A stretch of DNA of 64,000 nucleotides, taken from Botryosphaeria dothidea (Eukaryota > Ascomycota > Dothideomycetes > Botryosphaeriales > Botryosphaeriaceae). The stretch lies in NCBI GenBank assembly GCA_011503125.2, contig WWBZ02000016.1, positions 2,976,001-3,040,000 of the forward strand, given 5' to 3'. Each line of letters opens with the position of its first letter. The stretch's first letter is position 1. Shown one piece after another: positions 62,244-64,000 of this stretch. A program made the position numbers and the translations under genes. The notes under the pieces are model-generated. The model made no database searches, was not told the origin of the DNA, and worked only from the letters and a program-made list of their open reading frames with translations.

Positions 62244-63166
62244 ATGCTTTCTTATCTCGCGCCTTTGGCACTCCTCCTCCCGCTCGCCTTTTCTTGCCCT
62301 GACCACTCCGCCACTCCTGTCGAAGAATTGGTCAGGCGCCAAATCAACACCCCCGACAATGGAAATGGAAACTGGACCACTCGTGTTCCTGGCTCCAGCA
62401 TGTGGGCCTATGAGTTTTCTTTCAACTGGGGCCGTCTGAGCCCGGGTAAGTCTTGTATTCTTCCCACCAATGCCATCCTCATTCTTACGTATAGTGCGCA
62501 GATTTCGAACTTTGCCAAACTGGCACACAACAATCCCCTATTGCGCTCACACGTTCGGACGCCACAAACCATGCCCGCACTCCCCGCTTCACTGGCTACA
62601 AGGGCAAGTGGGCTGGCCAGTATTTCAACTGGGGCTACGGCTCTGCCTTCAACCTGGACCATCCGGAAGATGAGTACACCTCGCTGCCGTCCATGATGGT
62701 CGAAAACCAGACCCTCTACCTGACCGGCTGGCACATCCATGCCCCCGCCGACCACCAGGTCGACGGCGACCGCAGCAAAGCTGAGGTCCACTTCGTCCAC
62801 GTCGACGACGAGGGCCACGAGAAGGCCGTTCTGGGCTTCCTCCTGGATCCACCCATGACTCCTGGCGGCGAGAACTCCAGCTTCCTCGATCAGCTGCCCT
62901 CGCCCATGCTTCACTTCAACGAGACCGACAGGCAGCTCGCCATGGAAATGTCGTTCGACGACGCTCTGGCCGAGGTCAACTACTTCGAGGAGCACTGGAC
63001 TTACAAGGGCAGTTTGACCAGCCCACCCTGCCACGAGGGCATCCGCTGGTACGTCGCCAAGAACAGGATGATGACTAGCGTGGCCCAAATGCAGGAGATT
63101 CTCCGTGTCAGTACCTTCTCCGCGCGTGCCATCCAGGAGACGTGGCTGCACCAGGTCAACAAATAG
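62244..63166 (+). CDS. Secreted alpha-class carbonic anhydrase
   Basis: 288 residues from exons 62244-62445 and 62502-63166 (56-nt intron; the frame closes). The enzyme interconverts CO2 and bicarbonate. A signal peptide is likely at residues 1-17, ending LPLAFSC. Family motifs appear in order: CQTGTQQSPIAL, then the zinc site with two His in GWHIHAPADH (near 144 and 146) and the third in KAEVHFVHVD (near 164), and the active-site wall SLTSPPCHEGIRWYV. A Cys before QTG and the Cys in SPPC probably form the family disulfide. In fungi the alpha class is less common than the beta class and is usually secreted. The start is the first ATG after the leader. Confidence 0.93.
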
Positions 63167-64000
63167 ATAATCTGTTTCACGACGACGATGCAAACGCGGC
63201 GCATGGTGGTTGCAGAGTGGTGTTCTGTGTTGGTTTTTTTTTGCCCTCCATTCATTCTTCTTTTTCCTCGCTACTCTTCTGTCAATACTTTCCATTTACG
63301 CTGCTTGTATATACAGCATTTCCGGCATACTGTACATATAAAACGATGCCAACAATTCCTCAAAATCCTCGGTTCTACGGGCATGACCAGCATCTGCAAA
63401 AGTGACACTGAATCGTGCTTCTCCCGCCTTTTCTCGGCCGAGAACCCCGCTGGGTCGCGTAGAGATACTTGCGTGTGGAAGGACCAAGGATCTTGCATCC
63501 TCTTGGCGGGCGCGGTGAGCTGAAGTGGTTGAGGACCAGGACATCGGCCGGGATACCGAAGCCTGGATAAAACGCGGTTCAGGCCGCAGCACGCCTGCGC
63601 CAAGAGAGAGCGATGACAGCCTCATGTATCACAAAACACACATGCCGAATCCATGATAGCGGCAAAATAGTGAGGGGGGAGAGTCATGTGACACCTTTTT
63701 TGTGTTATTATCTAATCGCCCGCGTACGGACTCATGAGCCTATTTGGTTGTCTGGTAGGGAGAATGCTTCCGATGCCTGGCAGGTGCCACTGTTTGAGGA
63801 ATTTGGGGAAACGGTTGTCCGTTCTTTCTTTCTTTCTTTCTTTTTCCCCTCCGCGCAAGCACCAGTTCCATGTATTTGTACATCTGCCGTTACCGACATT
63901 TTGCACATCTTGACTTCTACAGTCACCGTTTGCGATTAGCGCGGTCGGTTGAAGAAAGAAGGAGCGCTCGAGATTTCCCGCCACGGTAGGCGATTGTTCT
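63167..64000. other. Right-end region with a CTTT microsatellite
   Basis: About 830 nt after the carbonic anhydrase stop. A TTTC/CTTT run of about five units lies at 63822-63845. No gene can be supported before the window ends. Confidence 0.45.

Overview
The window is nuclear DNA from a filamentous ascomycete (Pezizomycotina). The evidence is the short GT-AG introns (about 45-90 nt, with CTAAC/CTGAC-like branch sites close to the acceptor), the fungal gene families present (GH17 BtgC-type glucanase, zinc-cluster regulator, ZIP transporter, secreted berberine-bridge-type oxidase), and Tc1 elements whose stop codons look like RIP (G:C to A:T) damage. I cannot fix the class or genus from sequence alone.

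Layout. 1-3.6 kb has no recognisable gene and leads into a putative regulator with two copies of a fungal domain (3.6-6.3 kb). A gene-poor stretch of about 6 kb follows. A GH17 beta-1,3-glucanase with a type II membrane anchor lies at 12.4-14.5 kb. It converges on a 1513-residue Ser/Ala-rich tandem-repeat protein (16.2-20.9 kb, minus), which shares about 1 kb of upstream DNA with a divergent Doa10/Ssm4-type ER ubiquitin ligase (22.0-27.0 kb). From 27.5 to 33.4 kb there is a small one-TM protein, a BTB gene interrupted by a 180-bp hAT-type MITE, an UNC93-like transporter and a decayed secreted nitrilase. Housekeeping or metabolic genes follow: RecQ helicase (34.4-37.1), ZIP metal transporter (38.2-39.9) and zinc alcohol dehydrogenase (41.2-42.3). 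Next come a mini zinc-cluster protein (45.1-45.8), a small membrane protein (46.7-47.1) and a secreted FAD oxidase (49.4-51.0). From 51.5 to 56.5 kb two inactivated Tc1 elements in opposite orientation flank an intron-containing tRNA-Glu. The right end carries a secreted S10 carboxypeptidase (57.0-58.9) and a secreted alpha-carbonic anhydrase (62.2-63.2).

The genes do not form an obvious pathway or biosynthetic cluster. Three protein products are predicted to be secreted (oxidase, carboxypeptidase, carbonic anhydrase), plus the dead nitrilase, and one glucanase is membrane-anchored. The most unusual features are the MITE inside a BTB exon, where a target-site duplication could supply a new 3' splice site and restore the frame; the two Tc1 copies of exactly equal length but full of stop codons; the nitrilase with a stop directly after its catalytic Cys; and the giant repeat protein. 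Exon boundaries were chosen by reading splice sites by eye and checking that the frame closes. No search or alignment was run.
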